NCBI RefSeq assembly: GCF_963855985.1
Contig: NC_087092.1
Coordinates: 4,216,001 to 4,280,000, forward strand
Origin: Ostrinia nubilalis
Taxonomy: Eukaryota > Arthropoda > Insecta > Lepidoptera > Crambidae
Direction of reading: 5' to 3'
DNA length: 64,000 nt
Within the stretch, counting starts at the first letter, position 1. Each line of letters begins with the position of its first letter. Both the position numbers and the translations under genes were made by a program. Below are positions 1 through 11,753 of this stretch, one piece after another. Under the pieces are notes generated by a model. It was not told the origin of the DNA, did not search any database, and worked only from the letters and a program-made list of their open reading frames with translations.

Positions 1-106
1 AATAAATTATTATATATTGTGATAAAAGAGAGCGTATCAAAAATTTTGCCATTCATTTCCGTGAAACCTTATTTGCAATAAGTAGGTAAACTATAATCTA
101 AGTAAG

Positions 107-283
107 GTAAACTGTCAGTCATTGGACACATGAAGGCCATGTAGTTGAGTTATTAGACAGTTAAAATTGAATTAAAATAGCATTTCTATTTCAACACCTT
201 ATAGATTCCGACTGATGGTGATAAAAGGGCAATATTCAATGTTCTGTCCAAAGACTAGTAGCGTCCAATGACTGGAACTTTAC
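107..283. repeat. Candidate MITE with ~23-bp terminal inverted repeats
   Basis: Positions 107-129 and the reverse complement of 261-283 agree at about 19 of 23 bases; both contain CAGTCATTGGAC. The 177-bp unit has no coding capacity. I see no clear target duplication, so this is a probable old non-autonomous DNA element rather than a certain one. From 284 to 647 I see nothing recognisable. Confidence 0.45.
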
Positions 284-649
284 CCTACATCTTGTTAATT
301 TTCAAATTTAATTTAAAATTCCTCTGTTCGTTTTGAATAACAACGACAATATTGTTAGTTTAACGCCTGAAGCAGCTCACGCACAATGTCGTAGTTTCTC
401 AACTGTACGAGTAATCCGATGCGAAAAATGGCTTCTAGATTTATTCCACAGTAAATACGTACAGTCGTGTGTGGACCTAAACAAACTGTTTGTGTTGCGA
501 ACACTGCTGCCCACTATTTGTGGTCTCTGTTTGCGCACCTGACTTTAGTTAACGAATACACTTTCTCTGTCTTTTAGCATTATGAAAATTGAGTGGGGTT
601 ATGAGGAATTTGAGAATAGTAATGTCGCCAGTTAATATTTGAATGCTTA

Positions 650-747
650 GGCTGAGTTGCACTATAACGTTAACCGGTGTTTTTTGTATGCAGTTTGACA
701 GATTTTTGACGTTTGCTAAAGTCAAAATAAGATGGTGCAACTCAACC
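650..747 (+). mobile_element. MITE family A, copy 1 (TA flanked)
   Basis: A 98-bp element starting GGCTGAGTTGCAC and ending GTGCAACTCAACC, flanked by TA at 648-649 and 748-749. The core contains GGTGTTTTTTGTATG followed by GTTTGACAGATTTTTGACG. Related copies lie at 12690-12773, 35155-35263, 42796-42917 and, inverted, 47164-47277, so it is a dispersed family in this genome. The TA flank and short inverted ends fit a Tc1/mariner-type non-autonomous element (inference). Confidence 0.75.
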
Positions 748-749
748 TA

Positions 750-936
750 AAGCTGGTTTTGGTGTCACGCGGACCGTCCGGTGCGGACCCGCTCCGCACG
801 GCCAATCTGTATGAACTTCTAGGGAGCGTTTTAGAGTAATGCGGTCCGGAGGAACCGCTCGCTCCCTAGCAGTTCATACAGATCGGCTGTGCGGAGCGAT
901 CCGCACTGACAGTCCGCGTGACACTAAAACCAGCTT
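750..936. mobile_element. Fold-back MITE directly abutting family A copy
   Basis: The ends AAGCTGGTTTTGGTGTCACG and its near-perfect inverse at 918-936 continue inward as long arms: the GAACTTCTAGGGAGCG side pairs with CGCTCCCTAGCAGTTC, giving arms of roughly 85 bp. The flanks are TA (748-749, shared with the previous MITE) and TA (937-938). It is GC-rich against AT-rich surroundings. Short open frames at 839-1114 are a by-product of this GC-rich palindrome and not a gene. Confidence 0.75.
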
Positions 937-938
937 TA

Positions 939-3259
939 ATGTTGCAGTTGCACACGCCTGCCTCCTTGGCTGCGCGACACTGGCTGCTAAGAAAAACCAC
1001 TTTTTATCAACCAATTTCGCTGCTCTTTTGTTTTATTTCTCGCACGACCTCGATTTTCCACGTAACACTATGGAAAACTGCGTCAGCTATGTCAGCTCAG
1101 CTAAACTAACTTAACGAATACGTCATAAATAAAAATGTTAAAGTTAATTGTTGAATGTCGACTAAATAGCCCCAGTAAAATGTTAAGAGACGTATTCCGT
1201 TTTAAAGTCAACAAAACTGGAACAACAGCTACGTTTAATTTTTATGGATTAGTACGTAAAACGGAACGATCTCTGTTTTACAGAGATTTAACATTTTGAC
1301 AGTTAAATATTTTGAGTACACGAAATAGGACTGTAACTCGAGTACCTTCAGTTTGACCTTGATTTAATTTTGTTATTTAAAAAAATCATGAAACTTAGGA
1401 TTAACCATTATGTATTTACTTATTTCAGACATCAAATCATAAAATAAATCTGAGTACCTAAACAATTGCACTCAATAGGAACCCACATCCGTCCAACGAT
1501 GTGCTTCGGCCTTTCGGGAATCTTTTGCGCATACTTACTAAACGTCCATCTTGACCACGTCTGCATCCACTATGCTATTTCCCAAACACGTCCCATTTCG
1601 TTTACGTTTACGTTCCTGCTTGCACCGCTAAGATGAGAGCCCATTTGTAAAATGCATCGTTCAACAGTTTACAGTCAATGATTCTATGCTAAATAAGCAG
1701 TCCCTTGCTACTCCAAAAAGACTTTGAGCTATATTCCATATTTGACTCAACAGTTTCTACAGCTGACTGGTGGAATCCCTCCGATATTTCAGAGCTTGAC
1801 TTTGTACGTAAACGAAAATTAACCGTATCAAAGGCTTTCACGGGTCTCTTAGACTATAAAGTACAATTTAACGACGATCGTTTGGCTATTTGGGTTTTAT
1901 TATTTGTTTTATGGGCCGCTTTGTTGTGTCTCAATCCGGCCTGACGGGACCCTTCGTGCAGTAATCAAACGTAAGATTAATTGATGGATACAGAGAAACG
2001 TCAGTATAAACGTATACTTAAGCCCACTTAAATTATGTCGTATCGAAAGCTTACTTCTGCAAAAACGGGGACGTTTTCGTTGTGGTTCTGTCCCTTTTCC
2101 AATTAGGAGAACCAGAACAGGACCCTTTTTGGAATAGTTGGCTGTGTCAATTAAAACTAAGTTGATAGGAAAATATAACCGATTTCTAGATTAAATCCTT
2201 TGTGATTTATAGAAATGCGGTTATTAAAGCTGTGGAATTTGAATTAATCGAGCGTAAATTAATCGAAACTATCTTTTGAACTTAATTGGGGAATGACATA
2301 CTTGTACATATTTTACATCTTTAGATCATAAAAATACTTGTCATTCTAAGTAAAAAATCTGTAAATTGAAGTACCTAGTAAAATAACTGAATTCTTAATA
2401 AGGAATTAGGTACTTGTCATGTAAATATCAGTAATTTTTTATCCATCTATTAAATAATATTTCTATGACCTATAAGCCTAATAATTCGTATCTGACATCA
2501 CCCTTATCAAACAGGGTTAGTTAAATTTGGCGACAATGTAATGATAATAGAGTGGAACCGACTGGATCCCGGAGTATCTAGGACTTAATACAGCATAATA
2601 CCTCCCAAGCATGACCCGTAATTGCTATTGTTGAATATTAATTGTTTATTGTATACTAATAGGTATTAGACACAGCAAAATTGCTTGCAGAATCGAGAGT
2701 GTTTGGTTAACTCAATAAGTTCGACATGATAGAAACTAGTCAAATTAAATCTTAACACACGAAGTTGCTTAGTATAGGTAAAGGATTAGCGCCAATGAAT
2801 TTGATTATAAAGACGCAATCAATTTCATTAAGTTAGATTAACTGGAGATTAATTTAATCTGCGACGGCGTGAACAAGGAGCCTGAGCAAATATTGTGATT
2901 GGCTGAGGTAAGAAGAATGTGGGACCGAAACTTTGCTTGGATTTCATTAAGTGATTGAGAATTTTATCTTTTGTTTTCATAGAGTTTCTACTACTTAAAT
3001 ATGATATCAAGAGCTATTTAATTCACTCATACACAGTCATAAGAATATTTTTTCAAAGAATGCGTTTTTTCAGTACATGATCGTTATTCTGATTCTTAAT
3101 AAAAATGCTAAGTGTGGAAATTAATTCCTTGAAAACACATGATTTTGAGATTTGAAGGACGCTAAGCATGAGTCATATCAGTTATGGCGCCTCTAATAGC
3201 AGGGTTATGACTTTAATAGGTTTAAAATAGTTGAAATAGGTAGGTAGTAGCAGAAAATT
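939..3259. other. No recognisable gene or element
   Basis: AT-rich non-coding sequence. An imperfect inverted repeat around 1181-1295 (CGTATTCCGTTTTA against CGTAAAACGGAACG) could be a decayed MITE. A 79-codon frame at 1705-1944 shows no domain or splice context that I recognise. Confidence 0.5.
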
Positions 3260-3530
3260 ATATAAATATATAAATAAATAAATATCCTTGGACATTTTAC
3301 ACTGCGCCTCTAGTCCCAAACTAAGCAAAGCTTGTACTATGGGTGCTAGACGACGGGATAAACATACTTATATACTTTTTTTTTGTAAACACATATATAT
3401 TATACATAGAAAACACCCAGACCCGTCACAGAAATTAAAATTCATCATTTCAATTTCTGCCCGGCCGGGAATCGAACCCGGAACCTCTCGGCATAGTAGT
3501 CCGTTCTGAACCACTACACCAAACGGCCGA
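3260..3530 (-). mobile_element. tRNA-derived SINE, family 1, copy 1
   Basis: Read on the - strand it starts GGCCGTTTGGTGTAGTGG (RNA polymerase III A-box-like) and contains GGTTCGATTCCCGG (B box), then a body ending in a segment related to CTTGGACATTTTACACTGC with an AAATA-rich tail at 3260-3283. The same arrangement recurs at 17589-17862 and 55993-56246 on the + strand. The intact A and B boxes and A-rich tail define a tRNA-headed SINE, not a functional tRNA. Confidence 0.85.
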
Positions 3531-3712
3531 CATGCATGCATGCATGTTATAATTGGTAAGAGTTCTAGGAAGTTTTGGACTGTGGTTCTTAACTCTACAT
3601 ATTATCTAAAAACTTCAAACTTTTGTGTTGTCGCCAGTGCCGGATTAAGCCAGCGCGGGGCCTGTAGCAAATTTCTATCAAGGGGCCCTTGGTTTGCTTT
3701 AGGTTCTCAAGT

Positions 3713-4206
3713 TTAGGGTATTAAATGAAACAAAACTGTTATCTGCAAATGAACTTTTCTTGATTTAATGTGGGCAAATTTAGAGATAACACTTTCAATA
3801 TCAACTTCTTTAAGGAAATCATGCTCTACGAGTATATTCAACAAAGTAAGATGATTAAGACGTTCTTGTCCCATCGTGTTCCTTAATTAATTTTTAATAC
3901 GTTTTAATGTTGAAAAAGAACGTTTGCCACTGCAGTTAGTGATCATGAGAGACATGTAAATGCGCAAGGCAATTTCTAAGTTTGGAAAACACGATTCTAA
4001 AGAATTATTTATTAAAAGTTTATAAAATTGCTGCTCCAGAGGCTCCTGTTTCTTGCTGTCAATAAGAGTAGCCACATCTGTTTTAAGATCAAGTAAGTCA
4101 AGTAAGTCAAGAAATCTGTTTTCAGAAGCTCTGCAAACTGCACTAATTCGCCACCTAGGCTGTTCTCCAAATCAATTAACATACTGACAGTAGTTTCACA
4201 GTTCAT
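3713..4206 (-). pseudogene. hAT transposase C-terminus (hATC dimerisation domain), broken
   Basis: The - strand frame from 4075 down to 3713 reads through PNLEIALRIYMSLMITNCSG, then KRSFSTLKRIKN, a stop, and resumes in the same frame with LRNTMGQERLNHLTLLNI before a final stop at 3713-3715. This is the pattern of the C-terminal dimerisation region of ZMYM1-like hAT transposases. The internal stop TAA at 3887-3889 most simply arose from GAA, since KRIKNELR is the usual run. The stretch 4076-4206 is in another frame (a frameshift) and less certain. The catalytic part is not visible. It belongs to the enclosing hAT element and lies next to its left terminal repeat. Confidence 0.8.
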
Positions 4207-4318
4207 TTATGAAAACCTTTTATATTATGTTCGCAAAAATATAGAGCAATTCACGAAAAAGAGCGTTTTGCATAACTTTAATACAAGAAACAAAAATAAA
4301 CTTGCCGTTCCAAATTTC

Positions 4319-5748
4319 TAGGCCAGTAGAATTAGATTTTGAATCGGAAATAATTCCTACAAAAGATTTTATTGCTTTAATGGCTTCATTGGTTGCCCAT
4401 TAAGACTCTACTAGGTTTTCGACTTCGACGGAGTTGTGCTTAAGTGGTGGGGGCCTCCGAAAGGGGCGTTTTTTCGGTTTTCCGGTTATACCGCGTAAAG
4501 GACTTACCGTATCGAAAAGTGGTCTTCAGGACGGTTAAAGGGCACTTAATTCTGCATTGAATTACACCAAATTCATATGTTTTGGACAAACCGTTCTCGT
4601 GCTTATCTTCGACAAAGTAGAAAATGTACGTATAATTAATAACCCTCTCTATGTCCAATAGCTCGTCACCCGCAGGCTCCCAAGCCTTGTAAAGGGCCGC
4701 CTTAACCAGCTTATCCCTGTCAAGGCTCGCGAGTTGGATTCGCTTATCCTTGTTCGTCCCAGCCGATCCTTAACTGCGGTTGCTGCACCTCTTCCTTGCA
4801 CTCTCCTGAACGACTCTGTGTTATCTACTATGGCTGCCCCTCTTCCTTGTACCCTCCTGTACGACTGTATTGCTTAGCCGTATGCCTGGTCCAAGGTTCG
4901 ACGCCAAAAATCAACAACAACAAGTTCATATTAAAACGCTGAAGAGTTTTTTGTTTGTTTGTTTGACCGCGCTAATCTCAGGAATTAGTTGTTTGATTTA
5001 AATAATTATTATTGTGTAATAGCTCATAAATTGAGAAAGGCTATAGGATACATACAATCACTCTACGACTAATAGAGGCGAAGCAGTAAAGAAAAATGTT
5101 GCAAGCACGGGAAATAGTATTTAAACTATTTTCACGCGTATGAAGTTGATTTTGTGGCATCGAACCTTGGACCAGGCATACGGCTAAGCAATACAGTCGT
5201 ACAGGAGGGTACAAGGAAGAGGGGGAACCATAGTAGATAACACAGTGTCGTTCAGTGCAAGGAAGAGGTGCAGCAACCGCAGTTAAGGATCGGTTGGGAC
5301 GAACAAGGATAGGCGAATCCAACTCGCGAGCCCTGACAGGGATACGCTGGTTAAGGTGGCCCTTTATAAGGCTTGGGAGCCTGCGGGTGACGAGCTATTG
5401 GACGTAGAGAGGGTTATTAACTAAACGTAAATTTTCTACTTTGTCGAAGATAAGCACGTGAACGGTTTGTCCAAAACATAATGAATTTGGTCTTATTCAA
5501 TGCAGGATTAAGTACCCTTCAACCGTCATGAAGACCACTTTTCGATAGGGTAAGTCCTTTACGCAGTATAACCGGAAAACCGAAAAAACGCCCCTTTCTG
5601 GGGCCCCCACCACTTAAGCACAACTCCGTCGAAGTCGAAAACCTAGGAGAGTCTTTATGGGCAACCAATGAAGCCATTAAAGCAATAAAATCTTTTGTAG
5701 GAATTATTTCCGATTTAATTCATTTTTGTGTTTAATTCTACTGGCCTA
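4319..5748. repeat. Large inverted duplication: ~600-bp arms at 4319-4915 and 5145-5748
   Basis: The right arm is the reverse complement of the left arm with scattered differences. Matching landmarks are GGCCAGTAGAATT (4321) with AATTCTACTGGCC (ends 5746), CTTAAGTGGTGG (near 4440) with CCACCACTTAAG (near 5610), and AATCAAC (4909-4915) with GTTGATT (5145-5151). The 229-bp loop is occupied by a Helitron-like fragment. The arms contain short open stretches, for example a 72-codon frame at 4440-4658 on the - strand and its degenerate partner in the right arm, but I do not recognise a protein. It lies wholly inside the hAT element. Confidence 0.85.
4926..5144 (+). mobile_element. Helitron-like (Lep1-type) fragment, 3' end missing
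   Basis: It contains CGCTGAAGAGTTTTTTGTTT followed by the CGCTAATCTCAGGAA block, a run resembling the ACGACTAATAGAGGCGAAG block and TTTTCACGCGTATGAAGT. The same order of blocks is seen in the complete copy at 57478-57746, which goes on to CGCACAGCTAGT. Here the 3' end is cut at the inner edge of the inverted-repeat arm. It fills the loop of the inverted duplication. Confidence 0.65.
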
Positions 5749-5780
5749 TTCAGACTGCATAAGATTGGCAATTCATTTAT

Positions 5781-5969
5781 GGGAAAATGTATTAAATTCT
5801 TTAATAAATTACCACAAACTATTGTAGAACTACCCATTGACCATTCATAAATTCAAAGCACATTATTAAAAGTACCTTAATGAAAAAGGGCTACTATAAA
5901 GTCGATGATTATTTAAAAGATAAAAATGTTTGGGATGCGTTACTGCCTAGCTCGCATAAATATTTATAG
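5781..5969 (+). pseudogene. Non-LTR retrotransposon ORF2 C-terminal remnant
   Basis: The translation includes FFNKLPQTIVELPID, then after a one-base frameshift near 5850 KSTLMKKGYYKVDDYLKDKN and a final stop TAG at 5967-5969. The KLP...L...FK..LK..L..K.YY...DYL pattern is the usual C-terminus of jockey/CR1-type insect retrotransposons. A 3' untranslated piece follows; its block CAGCACTGGCCCATTTATTG (6052-6071) recurs inverted at 46745-46875, confirming a repeated element. No reverse transcriptase region remains here. Confidence 0.72.
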
Positions 5970-6439
5970 TTAACTTTGTACATTTTAAACCCTGTAAACC
6001 TTTGAAAAAGAGGCTGACAATAGTGACTGAGTTTCTTGCGCTGCTTCTTCTCAGCACTGGCCCATTTATTGTCCTGAAGCAGTGGTAGGGTTAATACTGG
6101 GACGTGTAAAAGTGCTTTTTTTAAGCCTATTTACAGAAATAAATGAGTTTTATCGATTATAATTAAACATTAGAACATTCACGTTCAAAAGTTCGTAAAA
6201 TACCTACCTACTTATTTTTATGATTTAACGTGATGAAATAGAGTTTTAGATTTTCAAGTGAAAGTAAAGCATAGCCTAAGCGCTTCGCGTTTAAGGCATG
6301 CAAGATATTTTACGCTCCTATCTAAATTAATCTTTTTTTATTTCGGTCAGACAGGCGTTGGAGCGCGGGGCCCCCAAATTCGCGGGGCCCGTAGCATTTG
6401 CTACTCTTGCTACGTGGCTAATCCGGCACTGGTTGTCGC

Positions 6440-7846
6440 ATAACAAAGTATCTCATACCATGTCCTACAGACACGACACGGCAAGTTCGAATCTTATACT
6501 TTATCGACGAAGTAAAGTGCATAACAAATGCTTCTCCCCAAGTTTGTGGAGGTATTTGTAAATTGTTTAAAGTTTCCCGTTTGAAATATTGATATTGGAT
6601 TTATGAAGTAATATTGGAAAAGGTTTTATCACCAAGATGTTGCTCGTGTATTTCTTTTTAAATATAAACCATGTTTTTATTATATACCTTCTTTATTCTA
6701 CTGATTCTACTTACATTTTTTTAACAAATCACAATATTAAAGTATTCATTCTAATTTAGGTAGGTACTTAAACTATACTGAAGATGTTTTCTGCTGTTTA
6801 TTTTGGGTTATGTTTTTATCAGTTTATTAATTTTAAAACTATATGTTGTCGCGATCCTCATCAGGAGGGACCGAGGAAGAAGAAGAAGAAGAATTAATTT
6901 TTAAGTAAAATAACTTTGCCTTCAGACATTTTTAATTAATTATTCTATCAGACCGTCCAGAAAAAATCACTTTCTGTTTTTTTTAATAGAAAATTTGTTC
7001 ATTATTTCGTCCCATTTCTGTATAATTCAGGCGTTCAAAAGAAAATTGCTTACGCGCACGTATTTTAATCCCACGCGATAGGATTTCTACGTGTTCCTGT
7101 TTAGTCAGGGTACACCATTAACACGAACACCATAATCATGCGGTTTTAATGGCTTTTGCCCCTAAACAGATGGGTTTTAATAAGTATACCTACGGAGTGG
7201 CGAGCTTCAATTGGACCTTCATACTACGAGATTGTGTACAAAATTTTTTCAGGTTTGAAAAACATGTTTGCGTGAGCTATTAAGAGTAGAAATCCTTGGG
7301 AAAAGCATTTGTCTATGTCCAGCCGTGGACGTTACTTGGCTGAAACGGACGAACGAGATGTAACTTACAACATTCAGTTACCACATGGGGAAGGAAGCCA
7401 TGCTTAATGAGTTTATCTGAGGCCAGCTTAATATTTTGTAACTTCACGATATTTTAATTTGAAAACATTCGATTCCAAACTTACTTGAAAATTTAAACCC
7501 TTTGTCAGCAAAACTGTATTGCTAATTTTAGCCTAGCCAAGTCTTCAATGAAAAAGGAATACCCCAAAGGAATCCCCAAGACCGCTGACGCTGCACGGCC
7601 ACTTTAATGTATATGTAAATGGCCACTTCAGCTCAGGTGAAACAGGTGGCCGATGCTTTATTGGAAGCATCTTGTAAAAAATGCTAGCTACCTTTGAAAT
7701 TATATTTTTACTAGGATCAGCGCGAAGCTGGCTAAGAGTGGATTTCAGTCTATGTCACTCGTCCCAGTTCTATTCTGAAATACTATTTCTCTATATTTTT
7801 AAGATACTCGTAAATTAATAGAACACACCTGGGTCTGGACACCGTA
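6440..7846. other. Mostly featureless; short (GAA)n-tailed repeat at 6845-6895
   Basis: At 6845-6895 the block TTGTCGCGATCCTCATCAGG is followed by GAAGAAGAAGAAGAAGAA, which looks like the 3' tip of a retroelement with a trinucleotide tail. The rest shows no coding signature, tRNA or clear repeat. Confidence 0.4.
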
Positions 7847-7915
7847 TGGAAATCATTGGAGGAGACCTATGTTCCAGCAGTGGATGTTCTATGGCTGAAA
7901 TGATGATGATGATGA
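7847..7915 (+). mobile_element. RTE-clade retrotransposon 3' tip, (ATG)n tail
   Basis: It matches the last ~25 codons of the RTE ORF found at 38657-38928: the GGAGGAGACCTATGTTCCAG block, CAGTGGATGTTCTATGGCTG, then stop TGA and a TGATGATGATGATGA tail. It is truncated at its 5' side and carries an extra C in the coding part. Confidence 0.75.
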
Positions 7916-7939
7916 CCCAGACAAAATACATGGATTGAC

Positions 7940-8050
7940 ACTTTTTTTTATCCACAACGAGGAAGCTCTTGGCCTGTATCTCACCTGATGGTAAGTGATG
8001 ATCAGGCTGAAGGTGGAAGCGAGCTTTATCCGGAATCCTCAACCTCAACT
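7940..8050. repeat. Dispersed repeat, CACCTGATGGTAAGTGATGA type
   Basis: This segment contains ATCCACAACGAGGAAGC, CACCTGATGGTAAGTGATGA, CAGGCTGAAGGTGGAAGC and CCGGAATCCTCAACC. A diverged partial copy at about 10788-10860 has GTGATGATCAG, GTGGAAATGATCTGCACCCG and GAATCTTTAACCAC in the same order. It resembles a widespread lepidopteran retroelement 3' region (recollection); orientation and family are not certain. Confidence 0.55.
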
Positions 8051-8743
8051 GTTGGAAGTATTTGCAAAGTGAGTGAAAAAGTTGTGGATAAAAAAGTTGG
8101 ATTTTCTTAACTAGAAAAAAAAGATAGATATCGAATTCAGAATTGTAGTTTAGTTAGTTCTTCCTAGGTTTCGACGCAAACGAAGCAATTTTATTATTGG
8201 TAAAAGTACTACGCTTCGCTTTACATCGCTACTCAGCAACATTGTAGGATGGACTCGTAGCAAAACCAGCAGTTTAAAACCATTTGCTGAATGACAGAGC
8301 GCTTCGTTGCAGTTTTTGTACGCAGCTTTGGCTGTGAAACTGTTGTTTCAGAAATGCTTTGTGAAATGGTTTCTTTATAAGAATCGGTACTAATTAGATT
8401 TGAGGAATAGCTGAACTTTTTGGAGCAAATGCAAAATTTATAAACATCATTGTGTTAGACGATACAGTCCCTTAAACACCTTCTGACTAACTTAATTGAA
8501 ATGTCAGGTTATTTTTAGCTACAATGAACTTGACATACTTTCGACCAAAATGTAAGGCATGCATGAAAGTAACATAATCTAAGTCACGTACACTTTGTCG
8601 CTGCACAATACACAAAGCGAGCTCAAAATCCGATGGTCAGCCGGTATTACAAAGGAATTCGAAGTTTTCAAAATTACAGCTTATTCTAGTATTCAGTGAG
8701 AAACTAAGAATGCTAGTGTAGAGCTAAAGCAAGGAATGTTGTT
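8051..8743. other. No recognisable gene or element
   Basis: AT-rich sequence without a convincing frame or repeat. Confidence 0.4.
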
Positions 8744-8858
8744 ACGGCACAGACGACAGCTCATCAGACTTAACAATTTTGTTGTAAAATGGACTCTATT
8801 ACTAAGTTCATAAGAGTCCACCGTGTTTAGCTTGACGTGCTATCGTCTGTACACGGGG
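8744..8858. mobile_element. MITE family B, copy 1
   Basis: The ends GGCACAGACGACAGC and GTGCTATCGTCTGTAC are inverted relative to each other. The interior CAGACTTAACAATTTTGTTG and the end motif GTGCTATCGTCTGTACA are shared with the copy at 30053-30168. It is about 115 bp and has no coding capacity. Confidence 0.6.
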
Positions 8859-11454
8859 GAACACCGCAGGCAATTCCGACCACAACTAGCAGCTGAGGCT
8901 GCGTCTCAGTTGTAACTGCATTTACACGTAACACAGATTGTTTGGAGCCACACACATTCGGGCTTTCAAAATTGATGAGAAATTAATACTGATAAAAGAT
9001 AAAACAGTACAGTTAGCTCTAATTTTGGTCACGTTAAAACATACGAACTTAAACAGTGGAATAACATAAGTTTTATATTATGCATGCAGCATTTCCGAGT
9101 AGGTATCCGAGGAGCCCGATGGAAATGAGTGTCCAGCCGCTCTTAGGTGTTGGATATAACTGAGCAGGTGTCCTTTTTGGCACAAACAAAAGGGGCTTCT
9201 TTTTATTATTGTTGTATTTCGGTTTTTGTTTGCGACAAATAAGGAATTTGTCCATTCTACTTTTTAAGTTAACTATAAGCACAAGAACAGTTGTGCACGT
9301 AAGACAAGTCCAATATTTATTTTTACTATTAACGAGAGTGTTCACACTTATTTACCCATAAAGTCCATGAGTACCATCATCCCTACTGTAATCGAGGCTT
9401 GACCCTCAGCAGACACAACTGCTCCAAGAGCTGATGTCGCGTTGAGGAAGTAATCCATTTATTACACCATCTGTGCCTCGAGTGAAGGGCAATAGAAACG
9501 TGCAAGTAACGAAGTTACCTAATAAAGTGTTATTACATGACACGATGAACCTGCACTCGCTTTTACAAATTGGGTCTATTTATAACGAACGTATCCATAT
9601 TATAAGGCTGGGGTGCTGAAAATAAATTTCTATCACTTGAGAAAATGTAGGTAAGTAACAAAAAGCGATTTTTATAATTTTCTTAACAACATTATTAGTT
9701 TTCCGACTACATAGTTAGTTCCTCTCATATTTTCAAATCGGATTCTCCGAGGTAAAAAGTTTTATAATACATAGAAACAACATAACAAAAAAAAAAATGG
9801 CATTGAGAACATGTCTAAGACCATCAATTGGATGTAAAGCTTGCCCTCTATTCAATTTATACAATAAAATTAGCTCTCATAGAGCTGACTTTTCAATAAT
9901 CAGATTGCATTTGAAATTAGATTCCTTTATTCAGAAAATTGTTGTCATTAAATCAATGTCCTTCAGCAGACTGAAAAGTTCCATTCTTCTCTAAATTTTT
10001 AATCCTGTATACGACCTCTTACTGAATGGACTTTAAAGAGATTTTAAAATAACTTTTGTGTAAATAACTTTGGAAATGTTTGGCCTCATAACAACGAGAA
10101 CTACTTAACTCCTTTAGCATTTCTCCGCGATTGTTCACTTAGTGTTGGCGTGGAACTTTCATTTCCTACGAGTGTTTCATTAAATAACAGCGTTTCTGTG
10201 TTTGTTGTTGTTCTTGATGAAAATGAGAAATTAAAAAATACAGAATTACAGGCGGTGGTTTGAGAATTTTGAGCTAATTCTTTGAAAGAAAGAGAAATAT
10301 TTTATTTGGCACAATGCTCTCATCATCACAAAAAATAATATTAAATAAGGCACAGGTACCAAAATGGATCCACTCAGTATAAGGCCATGACTGTTAAGTC
10401 TAAACTTAAATGCTCAAGCAGGTATGAATAATATGTGGGTTTTCTTACGATACTTTTAACATTTTAACGGTGTCTTGGTGTGTTAGAAATCACCTTACAT
10501 TACAGAAAACTGCAAAATCCATCCAGTTTGACATTCTTGACAGATGTCATTGTTTATGATAGACAGTATGAATATCAAGAGTTAGTTCATTGCAGTGGTA
10601 AAATTAATTAAGCGACGGCGTATTTCATTCAGCACATTTGGTTACGCGCTGACGTGTAGCGTCGCGGCGCTAATTGCTCGCTCAGTAGCGTCGGAGTTGC
10701 GATCTTGTAGACAGTGTTGCCATGTTTTAGGCTAAGGTTTATAATGTGGGAGCTTTTTACCCGTTAATGGGGAAGCGAATGTGTAAAATGTGATGATCAG
10801 AAAGTGGAAATGATCTGCACCCGGAATCTTTAACCACAGAGGAACTGGCTATCTTGCCAAAATATACAGTTTGGTGCACAAATGAGGATACTTAGATCGA
10901 CTACTAACTTAGACAACGGTTAAGTGTTCCTATAAGGTTAGTTACCCTTGATATAGGAAGATGTAGGCATAGGAACTAATAACTAAGTGAGATGTGGGCC
11001 ACTAATTTTGATTTAATTGAAATTGAAAAAAAAAAGTAAAGCAAGACTTTAGTGCTCAAAAAATTTTCTATTCCCTAATTGTTGCACTATGAAAATACTG
11101 ACATGGTTTCTCCTGTATCAAAGTTGAACTGCGGGAAACTGAAGCAAAATACCCTGGTAACACTTCACGTAACATAACGCTTACGTAAATGGAATTGATA
11201 CGGGCATGATAATGTCTTACTCGTGAAACGTCTTGTTAATTAATTTTAAAGATCATTAAAGTATAATGCTTAGGCAAAACACAAGGATATGCTAACAAAA
11301 CATCTGTGATAAAAAGTTTTACAATTAAGTTTGCATCTAGTTTTTATCAATAAACCAAAGCCTGTCAAAGTCTTTCCCGTTACTACTGCATAACAGATGG
11401 ACTACTTAACACACACAAATGTTATATTAAAAACCATTGACTTCGTATCCTATC
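8859..11454. other. No recognisable gene; one diverged dispersed repeat near 10788-10860
   Basis: A 90-codon - strand frame at 9073-9345 has two hydrophobic stretches but no start context, splice signal or recognised family, so I do not call it a gene. The segment 10788-10860 is the diverged copy of the 7940-8050 repeat. The rest is AT-rich and featureless to me. Confidence 0.45.
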
Positions 11455-11582
11455 GTTCATTTCAGCCGAATGACGTTCACTGCTGGACAAGGGCCTCCCC
11501 CAAGGATTTCCACAAAGACCGGTCGTGCGCCGCCCGCATCCAGGAACCTCTCGCGACCTTCACCAGTTCGTCGGTCCACCTA
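11455..11582 (-). mobile_element. RTE-clade retrotransposon 3' end fragment
   Basis: The - strand resembles the last ~40 codons of the RTE ORF at 38657-38928: CCACTAGGTGGACCGACGAA, the AAGGTCGCGAGAGGTTCC block, and CTTGGGGGAGGCCCTTGTCC, ending with the stop region TTCGGCTGAAATGAACG. It is 5'-truncated just after the CCACTAGGTGG block and has small indels. Confidence 0.8.
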
Positions 11583-11753
11583 GTGGTTCTATTCTATCGT
11601 GGTTACCAATTAGCTAAATCCTTCATGACTTTTGACATGACAGTGGTAAATTGCATTGTGGTGTTATGTGGTCATCATAGTGACGATACGAATTTTGCTG
11701 CGTTAGTTACTATTTTTACCCAGAACGTACTAATAAACCCATACCTATTCTAC

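Larger units (their letters stand above)
3627..6439 (-). mobile_element. hAT-family DNA transposon with perfect 8-bp target duplication, composite
   Basis: GTTGTCGC stands at 3627-3634 and again at 6432-6439. Between them (3635-6431, 2797 bp) the ends are CAGTGCCGGATTAAGCC and its inverse GGCTAATCCGGCACTG, with further GGGGCC-rich subterminal similarity. An 8-bp duplication and a CAGTG start are standard for hAT elements. On the - strand near the left end is a broken hAT dimerisation-domain coding stretch (3713-4206). The interior has been rebuilt by an inverted duplication (4319-5748), a Helitron-like piece (4926-5144) and a non-LTR retrotransposon tail (5781-5969). It cannot encode a working transposase now. 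Confidence 0.88.

Noticed and set aside
839..1114. 91-codon + strand frame
   Set aside because: Its first third is the arm of the fold-back MITE and the remainder has no domain.
9073..9345. Possible small membrane protein (90 codons, - strand)
   Set aside because: Two hydrophobic stretches but no family, no conservation evidence available and no gene context.
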